Of a stretch of 64,000 bases of DNA, positions 28,116 to 39,518 are shown piece by piece. Under the pieces are notes generated by a model that was given only the letters and a program-made list of their open reading frames with translations, was not told the DNA's origin and ran no database searches. Position 1 is the stretch's first letter. Every line of letters begins with the position of its first letter. The position numbers were made by a program, and so were the translations under genes. This stretch comes from Streptomyces harbinensis (lineage in GTDB: Bacteria; Actinomycetota; Actinomycetes; Streptomycetales; Streptomycetaceae). The stretch is from positions 186,001-250,000 of the forward strand of contig NZ_FPAB01000002.1 in the NCBI RefSeq assembly GCF_900116145.1, written 5' to 3'.

Positions 28116-28257
28116 GGCTGGCCTCCCTGGATTTGCCCGGATTGTCGCTGTTCGCTCCACGAGTATCACCCAGACGATCAACCAGCAGGGGGCGGACGGG
28201 GTCCCTCCGGGTGATCGGTTAGCGTGGTGTGCCCTCCGGCGGAAGGAACCCGACCCC

Positions 28258-31004
<2,747 letters not shown>

Positions 31005-31008
<4 letters not shown>

Positions 31009-31859
31009 GTGCCCCGACCGAGACCCTGGCCCCCGGCTACCGGCCGCACCGCACCCTCCCGCTGCGGGTCGAGGCCGCCCGCCAGCTGCGCCGCCGCCGC
31101 ACCCAGGTGGTGGCCGGCGTCCTCATCGCGCTGCCGTTCGTGGTGGCCGTCGCCTTCGCGGTCGGCGGCGGACGCGGCGACCGCTCCACCTCCGGCATGA
31201 TGGACGTGGCGACGCTCTCCGGGCCGAACTTCGCCGTCACCTGCCTCTTCCTGTCGGCCGGCTTCCTGCTGGTGGTGCCGGTCGCGCTGTTCTGCGGCGA
31301 CACCGTCGCCTCCGAGGCCGGCTGGTCCTCACTGCGCTATCTGCTGGCCGCACCCGTGCCCCGCACCCGGCTGCTGATCAGCAAGCTGACCGTGGCCCTG
31401 GCCTTCAGCGCCGCCGCCATGATCCTGCTGCCGGTGATCGCCCTGGGCGTCGGCACCGCCGCCTACGGCTGGGGCCCGCTCCAGCTGCCCACCGGCGGCA
31501 GCATCGGCGAGGCCGACGCGCTCGGCCGGATCGCGCTCATCACCGGCTACCTCTTCGTCAGCCAACTGGTCACCGCCGCCCTGGCGTTCTGGCTCTCCAC
31601 CGTCACCGACGCCCCGCTCGGCGCGGTCGGCGGCGCCATCGGCCTCACCATCGTCGGCAACATCCTGGACGCCATCACCGCACTCGGCGACTGGCGCGAA
31701 TTCCTCCCCGCCCACTGGGCGTTCGCCTGGCTGGACGCCCTCCAGCCCCAGGTGGAGTGGACCGGGATGCTCAAGGGTGCCTCGGTGTCCGTGTCCTTCG
31801 CGCTGGTGCTGTTCGCGCTCGCGTTCCGGGGCTTCCGCACCAAGGACATCGTCTCCTGA
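31005..31859 (+). CDS. ABC-2-type permease partner of the hydrolase-ATPase fusion
   Basis: 284 residues with six likely helices (e.g. VVAGVLIALPFVVAVAFAVG, CLFLSAGFLLVVPVALFCGD, ALAFSAAAMILLPVIALGVG). The cytosolic ETLAPGYRPHRTLPLRVEAA start and the GDTVASEAGWSSLRYLLAAP loop are typical of ABC-2 exporters. ATG 31005 overlaps the fusion gene stop, so the two are translationally coupled and form one exporter complex, perhaps as (fusion)2(permease)2. The cargo is unknown. A perfect 19-bp terminator follows. Confidence 0.9.
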
Positions 31860-31866
31860 CACCCGA

Positions 31867-31907
31867 CCGGTCCGGGGCGCGTACCGGCGGTACGCGCCCC
31901 GGACCGG
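31867..31907 (+). terminator. Perfect 19-bp hairpin terminator
   Basis: CCGGTCCGGGGCGCGTACC (31867-31885) is followed by loop GGC and its exact complement (31889-31907), 8 nt after the permease stop. Confidence 0.85.
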
Positions 31908-31973
31908 CCCCGGCCGCCCGTGACCGGCTTTATCGGCTGGCGCGGAGCGGCCCGGTTGTCCGAGGCTGGGCGG

Positions 31974-32609
31974 GTGACAACACCCCGGTACGAGATCCGC
32001 GCCCTGCACACCGCCACCACGGTCACCGTCTACCAGGCCTACGCCCCGGCGATCGGCCTGCCCGCCGCCCGGGAGGGCCGCTTCCCGGCCACCTGGAAAC
32101 GGGACCGGATGACGTGGATCAAACCGTCCTTCCTGTGGATGATGTACCGCTGCGGCTGGGGCACCAAGGAGAACCAGGAGACGGTCCTCGCCGTCGAGAT
32201 CACCCGCGAGGGCTTCGAATGGGCCCTCGCGCACGCCTGCCTGTCCCACTACGCCTCCGGCCTCCACCCCGACCACGCCACCTGGCGCCGCCGGCTGCGG
32301 GAGGCACCGGCCCGGGTCCAGTGGGACCCCGAACGCGACCTGCACCTCGAGCCGCTGCCCCACCGCTCCCTGCAACTCGGCCTCACCGGCGAGGCCGCGC
32401 GCCGCTACGCGGACGAGTGGACCGTCTCCATCACCGACGTCACCGGCCTCGCGCACACCGTCCACAGCCACCTGCGGGCCGGCGACCCGGACGCGGCCCG
32501 CCGCCTGCTGCCCGCCGAGCGCCCCTACCCCGTCCCCGACGGCGCCCTGCGCCACCTGCGCGCCGAACTGCCGCCGTTCCCGGCCCCGGCGGCGGCGCCC
32601 GGCGCGTAA
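31974..32609 (+). CDS. DUF4291 protein
   Basis: 211 residues. The conserved DUF4291 core is present: TVYQAYAPAIGLPAAREGRF, RMTWIKPSFLWMMYRCGWGT and KENQETVLAVEITREGF, then a WDPERDLHLEPLPHRSLQLG block. The family is widespread and uncharacterised. GTG 31974 is preferred; the upstream open frame crosses the terminator. No SD is strong. It stands alone between the terminator and the cellulase promoter. Confidence 0.88.
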   Translation: MTTPRYEIRALHTATTVTVYQAYAPAIGLPAAREGRFPATWKRDRMTWIKPSFLWMMYRCGWGTKENQETVLAVEITREGFEWALAHACLSHYASGLHPDHATWRRRLREAPARVQWDPERDLHLEPLPHRSLQLGLTGEAARRYADEWTVSITDVTGLAHTVHSHLRAGDPDAARRLLPAERPYPVPDGALRHLRAELPPFPAPAAAPGA

Positions 32610-32673
32610 CCGGCCACGGCACGGCCGGCGTCCGGCTTCTTGACGGGACGGCGGTACGCCTCCACGATGCGGA

Positions 32674-32687
32674 TGGGAGCGCTCCCA
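32674..32687. promoter_or_regulatory. CebR-type operator before the cellulase
   Basis: TGGGAGCGCTCCCA is a perfect 14-bp palindrome identical to the published CebR operator of streptomycetes (cellobiose-responsive LacI-type repressor). A second half-site, GCGCTCCCA, follows at 32690-32698. The site is 46 bp before the GH9 start, so cello-oligosaccharide induction is expected. Confidence 0.93.
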
Positions 32688-32732
32688 AGGCGCTCCCATG
32701 CCCCCACACCGATCCGTGGAAGGACAAGAGCC

Positions 32733-35039
32733 GTGTCCTCAGCACCTCCCGGTCGCCACCGCAGACGCCGGCTGCCCGCCGCCGGCGCCGTGACCGCCGT
32801 CACCGCCCTGCTCGCCGGGTCCCTGGTGGCCTTCACCTCGACGGCCACCGCCGGAACCGACGAAGAAGCCCCCGAACTCATCGTCAACGGCGACTTCGCC
32901 GACGGCACCGACCCCTGGTGGTGGACCGAAGACAGCCCCGCCGCCATCGTCGACGGCCGGCTGTGCGCCGAAGTCCCCGGCGGCACGATCAACGCCTGGG
33001 ACGCCATCGTCGGCCAGGACGGCCTCCCGCTGGCCGAGGGCGAGAGCTACACCCTGAGCTACACCGCCACCGCCTCCGCCCCGGTCACCATCCGCACCAA
33101 TGTGCAGCTGGCCGAGGAGCCCTGGACCACCGAACTGGCCGCCGTCGACCCCATCGGCACCGGACCGGACCCCGAGCCGATCAGCCACATCTTCACCGCC
33201 GGGGCCGACTACACCGCCGCCCAGCTGGCCTTCCAGATCGGCGGCTACGCCGACCCGTACACCTTCTGCCTGGAGAACGTCTCACTGCGCGGCGGCGCCG
33301 AACCACCCGTGTACGAGCCGGACACCGGCTCGCCGGTGCGGGTCAACCAGGTCGGCTATCTCACCGAGGGCCCCAAGCAGGGCACCGTGGTCAGCGACAG
33401 CACCACACCCCTGACCTGGTCCCTGCGCGGCGCGGACGGCACGGAGCTGGCCACCGGCAGCACCACCCCGGCCGGCGTGGACGACAGCTCCGCCCAGCAC
33501 GTGCACACCTTCGACCTCGGGGAGTTCGCCACCGAGGGCGAGGGCTACACGGTGGCCGTCGACGGCGAGGTGAGCGAGCCGTTCGCCATCGGCGACGACC
33601 TCTACTCCTCGCTGCGCACCGACGCGCTGGCGTACTTTTACCACAACCGCAGCGGCATCGAGATCGAGGCGCAGTACGTCGGGGCCCAGTACGCACGCCC
33701 GGCCGGACACCTCAACGAGGGCGCCAACCAGGGCGATTACGACGTCCCCTGCCGCCCCGGCCAGTGCGACTACCGGCTGGACGCGCACGGCGGCTGGTAC
33801 GACGCGGGTGACCACGGCAAGTACGTCGTCAACGGCGGCATCTCGGTGGCCCAGCTGCTCTCCTCCTACGAGCGCACCCTGACCGCCGAGGGCGCCGACG
33901 GCGACGCGCTGGGCGACGGCTCCCTGGCCATCCCCGAGCAGGGCAACGGCGTTCCGGACATCCTGGACGAGGCGCGCTGGCAGCTGGAGTTCCTGCTGCG
34001 GATGCAGGTGCCGGCGGGCGAGCCGCTGGCCGGGATGGCGCACCACAAGCTGCACGACCGGCAGTGGACCGGCCTGCCGCTGCGCCCCGACCAGGACCCG
34101 CAGCCGCGTGAACTGGCTCCGCCGTCCACCGCCGCCACCCTCAACCTGGCCGCTGCCGCCGCCCAGTGCGCCCGGCTGTACACCCCGTACGACGCGGAGT
34201 TCGCACAGCGCTGCGCGACGGCGGCCGAGACGGCCTGGGACGCGGCCGTCGCCAACCCCGAGCGGTACGCCTCCCCGGACGACGGCCAGGGCGGTGGCGC
34301 CTACTCCGACGACGACGTGCGCGACGAGTTCTACTGGGCGGCGGCCGAACTCTTCCTCACCACCGGCGAGGACGGCTACCGGCAGGCGCTGCTCGGCTCC
34401 GAACTGCACGGCGACACCGAGGCGGTGTTCCCGCCCGGCGGACTGTCGTGGCAGTCGACGGCCGGTCTGGGCGCGCTCAGCCTGGCCACCGTGCCGAGCG
34501 CGCTGCCGGCCGCCGAACGCGACGCGCTGCGCGCGCAGGTGCTCGAAGCGGCGGACGGGTTCGTGGCGGATTCCGCCGCGTCCGCGTACGGGGTGCCCTT
34601 CCCGGCCGACTCCGGCTATGTGTGGGGCTCCAACAGCCAGATCCTCAACAACATGGTGGTGCTCGGCACCGCGCACGATCTGAGCGGGGACGACCGGTAC
34701 CGGGACGCGGTGCTGCGCGGCTTCGACTATCTGCTGGGCGCCAACCCGCTGAACCTGTCGTACGTCACCGGCTACGGCGAGCGGTACGCGCAGAACCAGC
34801 ACCACCGGTTCTGGGCGGCCCAGCTGAACCCGGCGCTGCCGCACCCGCCGCCGGGCAGTGTGGCGGGCGGGCCCAACCAGGAGCTCCAGGACCCGATCGC
34901 CGAGGAGAAACTGGCGGGCTGCGCCCCGGCCATGTGTTACATCGACCACATCGAGTCGTACGCGACCAATGAGGTCACCATCAACTGGAACGCCCCGCTG
35001 GCCTGGGTCGCCTCGTACGCGGACGACCTGACCGGCTGA
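32733..35039 (+). CDS. Secreted glycoside hydrolase family 9 endoglucanase
   Basis: 768 residues. A signal peptide (1-41, basic RRRRLPAAG then VTAVTALLAGSLVAFTSTAT) precedes a CBM4/9-like beta-sandwich (~49-185, LIVNGDFADGTDPWWW), a cellulase N-terminal Ig-like domain (~195-285, VRVNQVGYLTEGPKQG) and the GH9 catalytic domain (~290-765). The catalytic Asp pair is Asp357 and Asp360 in GGWYDAGDHGKY; the proton donor is Glu747 in NEVTINWNAPLAW, and the GYGERYAQNQHHRFW signature is intact. GTG 32733 follows AAGGACAAGAG. It cleaves beta-1,4-glucan outside the cell and is probably CebR-regulated. Confidence 0.96.
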   Translation: MSSAPPGRHRRRRLPAAGAVTAVTALLAGSLVAFTSTATAGTDEEAPELIVNGDFADGTDPWWWTEDSPAAIVDGRLCAEVPGGTINAWDAIVGQDGLPLAEGESYTLSYTATASAPVTIRTNVQLAEEPWTTELAAVDPIGTGPDPEPISHIFTAGADYTAAQLAFQIGGYADPYTFCLENVSLRGGAEPPVYEPDTGSPVRVNQVGYLTEGPKQGTVVSDSTTPLTWSLRGADGTELATGSTTPAGVDDSSAQHVHTFDLGEFATEGEGYTVAVDGEVSEPFAIGDDLYSSLRTDALAYFYHNRSGIEIEAQYVGAQYARPAGHLNEGANQGDYDVPCRPGQCDYRLDAHGGWYDAGDHGKYVVNGGISVAQLLSSYERTLTAEGADGDALGDGSLAIPEQGNGVPDILDEARWQLEFLLRMQVPAGEPLAGMAHHKLHDRQWTGLPLRPDQDPQPRELAPPSTAATLNLAAAAAQCARLYTPYDAEFAQRCATAAETAWDAAVANPERYASPDDGQGGGAYSDDDVRDEFYWAAAELFLTTGEDGYRQALLGSELHGDTEAVFPPGGLSWQSTAGLGALSLATVPSALPAAERDALRAQVLEAADGFVADSAASAYGVPFPADSGYVWGSNSQILNNMVVLGTAHDLSGDDRYRDAVLRGFDYLLGANPLNLSYVTGYGERYAQNQHHRFWAAQLNPALPHPPPGSVAGGPNQELQDPIAEEKLAGCAPAMCYIDHIESYATNEVTINWNAPLAWVASYADDLTG

Positions 35040-35057
35040 TCCACCCGGGTACGGGTA

Positions 35058-35090
35058 CGGGGCCGCGCCGCGACCGGCGGCGCGGCCCCG
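35058..35090. terminator. Hairpin between convergent GH9 and Spo0M genes
   Basis: A perfect 13-bp stem GGGGCCGCGCCGC / GCGGCGCGGCCCC (35059-35071, 35077-35089) with a 5-nt loop, extendable by one pair. Confidence 0.75.
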
Positions 35091-35098
35091 GCACCCCG

Positions 35099-36193
35099 TT
35101 ACTCCTCGTCGCCGCCGAAGTCCTCGGCGGCCTCGGCGTCTCCGCCGTCGTCGCCGTCCATCATCTCGCCGATGGCGTAGGCGCCGAGGGCACCGACGGC
35201 CACACCGGCCGCCGCGCCCGCGATGACGCCGCCCATGCCGGGGCCGGAGCGCTGCGGCTCGCCCTGGTAGCCGCCGTGCGGGTACCCCTGCTGCGGGTAA
35301 CCGCCGTGCGGGTGGCCCTGCTGGGGGAACCCGCCCTGGCCGTAGCCCTGCTGGCCGTAGCCGGGCTGGCCGTACCCCATGGCGCCGCGCCGCTGCTCCT
35401 GCCGGGCGGCGAGTTGCTCCAGCCAGGAGGCCACCTCGGCGGACCAGTCGCGCTGTTCGGCGTCGCCGTGCTGGGCGGTGAAGCGCATCAGGGTGTCCTG
35501 GCCGCCCTGGCCGAAGAAGCCGGCGCGCTTGTCGGCCTCCAGGATGACCTCCACACCGGCCGGGTTGGTGAGGAAGGTCACCTCGACCTCGTTCATGAGG
35601 TGCGCGTACTGCGGCGAGGGTGTGAGTTCGATCTCCTGGAAGAACGGCAGGCGCTGGCCGGTGCCCGGGATCTGGCCCAGTTCCAGGTCGGCGGTGCGGA
35701 AGCCGAAGCCGAGGTTGCCGAACGCCTGGAGGATCGCCTCCTGCACGGGCAGCGGGGCCACCCGCAGCGGGTCGAGGTCGCCCTTGTCCTTGGCGCCGGA
35801 CACGGCGAGTTCGGTACGGACGCCGAGGACGACACCCAGCGGCTGACCGTACAGCTCGGTCACCGGGGTCTCCCACGGCAGATGGACGGTGAACGGTACG
35901 GAGCGCTGTTCCTCCGCGCCGAGCCGGAATCCGCCGCCGACCGTGACCTGGTCGAAGGCGACGAAACCCTCGGCGTCGCGCCCGCCGAAGCCCTGGCCGT
36001 CGGCCTCGACCCGGGCCACGAGGTGCAGGGTGATGTGGGAGATATCCGTCTCATGGGAGCCGCCGCGCAGCTCCACCCGCCCGCTCAGGGCGCCGCCCGG
36101 CAGCACGGCGAGGCCCTGCGGGCCGCCGTCCAGGACCGTGTCCACGGTGGGGCCGCCCACTCCGAGGGCTCCGAGCAGCTTCTTGAACACCAT
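35099..36193 (-). CDS. Spo0M-like sporulation-control protein with Gly/Tyr/Gln-rich tail
   Basis: 364 residues. Residues 1-220 are the Spo0M arrestin-like fold (VFKKLLGALGVGGPTVDTVL, ALSGRVELRGGSHETDISHI, VPFTVHLPWETPVTELYGQP); in Bacillus, Spo0M modulates sporulation. Residues ~225-280 continue with AHLMNEVEVTFLTNPAGVEV. The tail then has ~10 repeats of a Gly-Tyr-Gln-Gln / Gly-His-Pro type, a short hydrophobic Gly/Ala segment (GVIAGAAAGVAVGALGAYAI) and an acidic end (DGDDGGDAEAAEDFGG). ATG 36193 has AAGGAGAG upstream. The low-complexity tail suggests self-association or membrane contact. Confidence 0.92.
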   Translation of the reverse strand: MVFKKLLGALGVGGPTVDTVLDGGPQGLAVLPGGALSGRVELRGGSHETDISHITLHLVARVEADGQGFGGRDAEGFVAFDQVTVGGGFRLGAEEQRSVPFTVHLPWETPVTELYGQPLGVVLGVRTELAVSGAKDKGDLDPLRVAPLPVQEAILQAFGNLGFGFRTADLELGQIPGTGQRLPFFQEIELTPSPQYAHLMNEVEVTFLTNPAGVEVILEADKRAGFFGQGGQDTLMRFTAQHGDAEQRDWSAEVASWLEQLAARQEQRRGAMGYGQPGYGQQGYGQGGFPQQGHPHGGYPQQGYPHGGYQGEPQRSGPGMGGVIAGAAAGVAVGALGAYAIGEMMDGDDGGDAEAAEDFGGDEE

Positions 36194-36581
36194 CTCGGCG
36201 TTCTCTCCTTCGTGTTGTTCATGGAGGGATGAGCGTTGGCGCCCGGGGGCACTGCTCATCCGGGCACGAACACAACTAACCTGCCCCGGGTAGCCGTTCC
36301 CGTCGTACGGGCGCGCGGAAGTTTTCGGCCATGCTGGGTGTTACCCCCAGGACGTGGGCCCCGGCGGTCACCGTGGGGCATCCCGTGCAGATGGGGTGCG
36401 TGCGCCGGGCCGGGGAGGGGTTCCCGTCTCTCCCTGTGAGCGTCCGATGACACGTGACGCAGGTCATATCGAGGTCACGGGAAGAAAACCGGACCAAAAA
36501 ATGGTTTGGTAAGCTAACTATTAACGCTTTCTTGACGCTCACTTGACCGAGACGTCCGGACGCCCAGGAGGAGACATCCAC
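36194..36581. other. Non-coding region between spo0M and the second antiporter
   Basis: Divergent control region of 388 bp. The spo0M side carries its AAGGAGAG SD; the right end (36490-36535) is unusually AT-rich for this genome (AAAAAATGGTTTGGTAAGCT, TTAACGCTTT), which suggests a promoter for the antiporter, but no clean -35/-10 pair was found. A minus-strand open frame from ATG 36467 to 36276 has two CxxC pairs (CVTC, CTGC) but no SD and is not called. Confidence 0.4.
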
Positions 36582-36641
36582 TTGACGACGCCCGCCCGCA
36601 TCGGCTTCCGCCCGTTCCCGACCGTCACACCCCCCAGGTGA
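36582..36641 (+). CDS. Possible 19-residue leader peptide of the antiporter
   Basis: TTG 36582 follows a strong AGGAGGAG (36566-36573). The frame encodes MTTPARIGFRPFPTVTPPR and ends at TGA 36639-36641, overlapping the antiporter GTG 36638 as GTGA. The antiporter start itself has no SD in the usual place, so its translation may depend on this leader (coupling). The Pro-rich end could stall ribosomes. This is an inference; a start inside or downstream is also possible. Confidence 0.45.
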   Translation: MTTPARIGFRPFPTVTPPR

Positions 36642-37864
36642 CGGCCATGGGACATGCTGACACTCTGCTTGCCATGGGTGGCGCCTTCGTCGCCGCCGCG
36701 GTTCTGGCCCGCCTTGGCAGCCGCATCGGATTGCCGACCATTCCGCTCTTCATCCTCGCCGGGATTCTCCTCGGACCCAACACCCCCGGCTTCGTTCTGC
36801 TCGACGACCCGCACGACCTGGAGATGCTCTCCGCCCTCGGGCTGGTACTCCTGCTGTTCTACCTCGGCCTTGAGTTCCACATGGACGATCTCAAGACCGG
36901 TGGCAAGAAGATGGCCATCGCGGGATGCTTCTATCTGCTCCTCAACGTGGGAGCCGGGCTCGCCTTCGGCTTCATGATGGGCTGGGGTACCTCGGAGGCG
37001 TTCGTCTTCGCCGGTGTCCTGGGAATCTCCTCCTCCGCGATCGTCACCAAGATCCTCGTGGACCTCGGCCGGATCGGAAACCCCGAGACCAAGCCGATCC
37101 TGGGCATCATCGTGGTGGAGGACATCTTCCTCGCCATGTACCTGGCCGCGCTCCAGCCGATCATCTCGGGCGCGGACGACCTCGCGGAGACCGCCGGCCA
37201 GATCGGCAAGGCCTTCGCCTTCCTGCTGGTGCTGGCGCTGGCCGCCCGCTTCGGCACCAAGGTCATCGGCAAGCTGTTCGCGACCAAGGACAACGAGCTG
37301 CTGGTCATCTCGTTCCTCGGCGCGGCCGTGCTGGTGGCCGGGATCTCCGAGAAGTTCGGTGTCGCCGACGCGATCGGCGCCTTCATGGTCGGTCTGATCC
37401 TGGGCAGCACCGCGTCCGGGGGCAGGATCCGCGATCTCGTGCATCCGCTGCGGGACGCGTTCGCCGCGATCTTCTTCTTCGGCTTCGGTCTGTCCATCGA
37501 CCCGGGCGACATCGGCTCGGTCATCGTCCCGGTGCTGATCGCCGTGGTCATCACCCTGGCGATGAACCTGACCGCCGGTATCGTCGCGGCCCGCATCTAC
37601 GGATTCGGACCGCAACCGACGGCCAATGTGGGCACCACCCTGCTGGCCCGAGGGGAGTTCGCGCTGATTCTCGCCACCATGGCGGCGACCGCCGGACTCG
37701 ACCCACGGCTCTCGCCCTTCATCGCCAGCTACGTGCTCATCCTCGCGGTGCTCGCACCGCTGGTGGCCGGGCGTTCGCACTGGGTGGCCAAGATACTGCC
37801 CGGTGGCCGCCGCCCGGACCAGGAAGCCGAGCGGCAGCCGGAGGAGGTGTCAGCGAGCCGCTGA
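36638..37864 (+). CDS. CPA2 cation:proton antiporter, stand-alone paralogue
   Basis: 408 residues with twelve hydrophobic segments. The CPA2 core closely resembles the zinc-finger antiporter at 26394-27872: LGLVLLLFYLGLEFHMDDLK, GVLGISSSAIVTKILVDLGR, LGIIVVEDIFLAMYLAALQP, GAFMVGLILGSTASGGRIRD and TLLARGEFALILATMAATAG. It ends after a short polar tail and has no zinc finger. Either GTG 36638 or ATG 36647 could start it; the first overlaps the leader peptide stop. It should export K+ or Na+ for H+. No regulatory subunit gene adjoins it. Confidence 0.92.
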   Translation: MTAMGHADTLLAMGGAFVAAAVLARLGSRIGLPTIPLFILAGILLGPNTPGFVLLDDPHDLEMLSALGLVLLLFYLGLEFHMDDLKTGGKKMAIAGCFYLLLNVGAGLAFGFMMGWGTSEAFVFAGVLGISSSAIVTKILVDLGRIGNPETKPILGIIVVEDIFLAMYLAALQPIISGADDLAETAGQIGKAFAFLLVLALAARFGTKVIGKLFATKDNELLVISFLGAAVLVAGISEKFGVADAIGAFMVGLILGSTASGGRIRDLVHPLRDAFAAIFFFGFGLSIDPGDIGSVIVPVLIAVVITLAMNLTAGIVAARIYGFGPQPTANVGTTLLARGEFALILATMAATAGLDPRLSPFIASYVLILAVLAPLVAGRSHWVAKILPGGRRPDQEAERQPEEVSASR

Positions 37865-37883
37865 CCCCCGCTTCAGGCGAAGC

Positions 37884-38603
37884 TCAGCGTCTGGCATGCC
37901 GCCCCCGGCCCTCGGCCGGGGGCGTGCTGCTGTCCGGGGCCGGCTGCCCGGCCCCGGCCGGTACGGCGCCCTCCGCCCGCTTGCCGGCGCGGTGGGCCCG
38001 CCAGAACTCGATCACGATCGGCAGCACCGACAGCGCCACGATGCCGATCAGCATGAACTCGATGTTGGTGCGGACGAACGCGATCTGCCCCAGCGCGGCG
38101 CCCAGCAGCGTCACCCCGGCGCCCCACAGCACGCCGCCGATGACGTTGAAGAGCACGAAGGTGCGGTAGTGCATGCGCGCCACCCCGGCGATGATCGGGG
38201 TGAAGGTCCGCACGATGGGCACGAACCGGGCCAGGATCAGCGACTTCGGGCCGTGCTTGGCGAAGAACTCGCTCGCCTTGGCCACGTTCTCCTGCTTGAA
38301 GAGCCGCGAGTCCGGCCGGTTGAAGAGGGCGGGCCCCACCTTTCTGCCGAAGAGATAGCCCACCTGGTCACCGAGCACGGCTGCGATCACGATGAGGGTG
38401 CAGACCAGCCACAGCGGATAGTGCAGGTACTGGTCGGTGGCGACCAGCAGGCCGGTCGTGAACAGCAGGGAGTCACCGGGCAGGAAGAACCCGATGAGAA
38501 GTCCCGACTCGGCGAAGACGATCACCAGAATGCCGATGAGGCCGAAGGTCGGGATGAGCCAGTCCGGGTCCAGCCACTGCGGCCCGAGAGCAAGAGAAAC
38601 CAT
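37884..38603 (-). CDS. DedA-family membrane protein
   Basis: 239 residues. DedA/VTT features: ILVIVFAESGLLIGFFLPGD near the start, DQVGYLFGRKVGPALFNRPD, then HGPKSLILARFVPIVRTFTP with the conserved Arg in a membrane segment, and GVARMHYRTFVLFNVIGGVL. DedA proteins help membrane homeostasis, probably as lipid (undecaprenyl phosphate) translocases. ATG 38603 is chosen; the SD is weak. It faces the antiporter gene with 19 bp between stops. An internal hairpin (37901-37923) overlaps its 3' end. The next gene on this strand's upstream side is an isoprenyl transferase of the same lipid pathway. Confidence 0.92.
   Translation of the reverse strand: MVSLALGPQWLDPDWLIPTFGLIGILVIVFAESGLLIGFFLPGDSLLFTTGLLVATDQYLHYPLWLVCTLIVIAAVLGDQVGYLFGRKVGPALFNRPDSRLFKQENVAKASEFFAKHGPKSLILARFVPIVRTFTPIIAGVARMHYRTFVLFNVIGGVLWGAGVTLLGAALGQIAFVRTNIEFMLIGIVALSVLPIVIEFWRAHRAGKRAEGAVPAGAGQPAPDSSTPPAEGRGRHARR
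37901..37923. terminator. Hairpin in the 3' end of dedA
   Basis: GCCCCCGGCC / GGCCGGGGGC with loop CTC. It lies inside the DedA gene and downstream of the antiporter stop, and could end the antiporter transcript. Confidence 0.5.
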
Positions 38604-38689
38604 GAGAAGGAAACCCCTGAGGAGAAGCCCGGACACGAAAGTCCTGGGCACTCGCCCCAGGCTACCAACGCAATTCGCGCATGGCCCGA

Positions 38690-39475
38690 TTAAGACGTGC
38701 TCGACCGGGGAAGGGATGACAGGTCGGGCACAACCCCTTCACGCCGCCTCCGCCGCTCCGCGTAGATCCGCACGGCCTCCCACAGATGACGGCGCTCGAA
38801 GTCCGGCCACAGCACGTCGAGAAAGACCAGCTCCGCGTGCGCCAGCTGCCACAGCAGGAAATTGGACGTCCGGTGCTCACCGGACGGGCGGAGGAACAGC
38901 TCCACGTCCGCACCGTCCGCCTGGTACAGATGCCGCCCCAGCAGTTCCTCGTCCACCGCTTCCGGGCGCAGCACGCCCGCCCCGGCCTGCCGTGCGATCG
39001 CGGCCATCGCGTCCACCAGCTCGGCCTGACCGCCGTAATTGACGCACAGGTCCAGCGTCAGCCGGTCGTTGTCCCGGGTCAGCTCCTCGGTCGCCCGCAG
39101 CTCCCTGACCACCCCGCGCCACAGCCGCCCGGGCCGTCCCGACCAGCGCACCCGTACGCCCATGGCGTGCAGCCGCTCCCGCTGGGCGCCCAGCGCCTGC
39201 TCGCTCAGCCGCATCAGCGCGGCCACCTCCTGGGGCGAGCGGCGCCAGTTCTCGGTGGAGAACCCGTACACCACCAGCCGCCGCACGCCGATCTCCAGCG
39301 CCGCCCGGGCCAGCTCCGGCAGCCGTTCGGCCCCCGCCCGGTGGCCCTCGCTGCGGGACAGGCCCCGGGCCCGCGCCCAGCGGCCGTTGCCGTCCATGGC
39401 CACGGCCACCGTGCGGGGCAGCAGCTCGGCGGGGACGGGGGGCGGCGGCGCGGCGGTCCGCGCGGTGGAGGTCAT
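38690..39475 (-). CDS. uppS: Isoprenyl transferase (undecaprenyl-PP synthase family)
   Basis: 261 residues of cis-prenyltransferase. The substrate-binding catalytic motif MDGNGRWARARGLSRSEGHR is complete, VYGFSTENWRRSPQE follows, and the C-terminal RPSGEHRTSNFLLWQ (RxSGExR) binds pyrophosphate. It condenses isopentenyl-PP onto a shorter allylic diphosphate to make the C50-55 carrier for wall synthesis. The Pro/Thr-rich start (TSTARTAAPPPPVP) is extra. Actinobacteria often have more than one such gene, so chain length is not assured. It is 87 bp from the DedA gene, an interesting functional neighbour. Confidence 0.94.
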   Translation of the reverse strand: MTSTARTAAPPPPVPAELLPRTVAVAMDGNGRWARARGLSRSEGHRAGAERLPELARAALEIGVRRLVVYGFSTENWRRSPQEVAALMRLSEQALGAQRERLHAMGVRVRWSGRPGRLWRGVVRELRATEELTRDNDRLTLDLCVNYGGQAELVDAMAAIARQAGAGVLRPEAVDEELLGRHLYQADGADVELFLRPSGEHRTSNFLLWQLAHAELVFLDVLWPDFERRHLWEAVRIYAERRRRREGVVPDLSSLPRSSTS

Positions 39476-39518
39476 GCCCGGCAGGGTACGGCGAACGGGC
39501 CGCGGCCGGGGGGTGCGG

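Noticed and set aside
36276..36467. Minus-strand frame with two CxxC pairs upstream of spo0M
   Set aside because: No SD, no homology recognised, and it lies wholly in the intergenic control region; insufficient to call a gene.
36194..36581. ydaO-type c-di-AMP riboswitch before the second antiporter
   Set aside because: I could not identify the conserved core of that riboswitch in the region.
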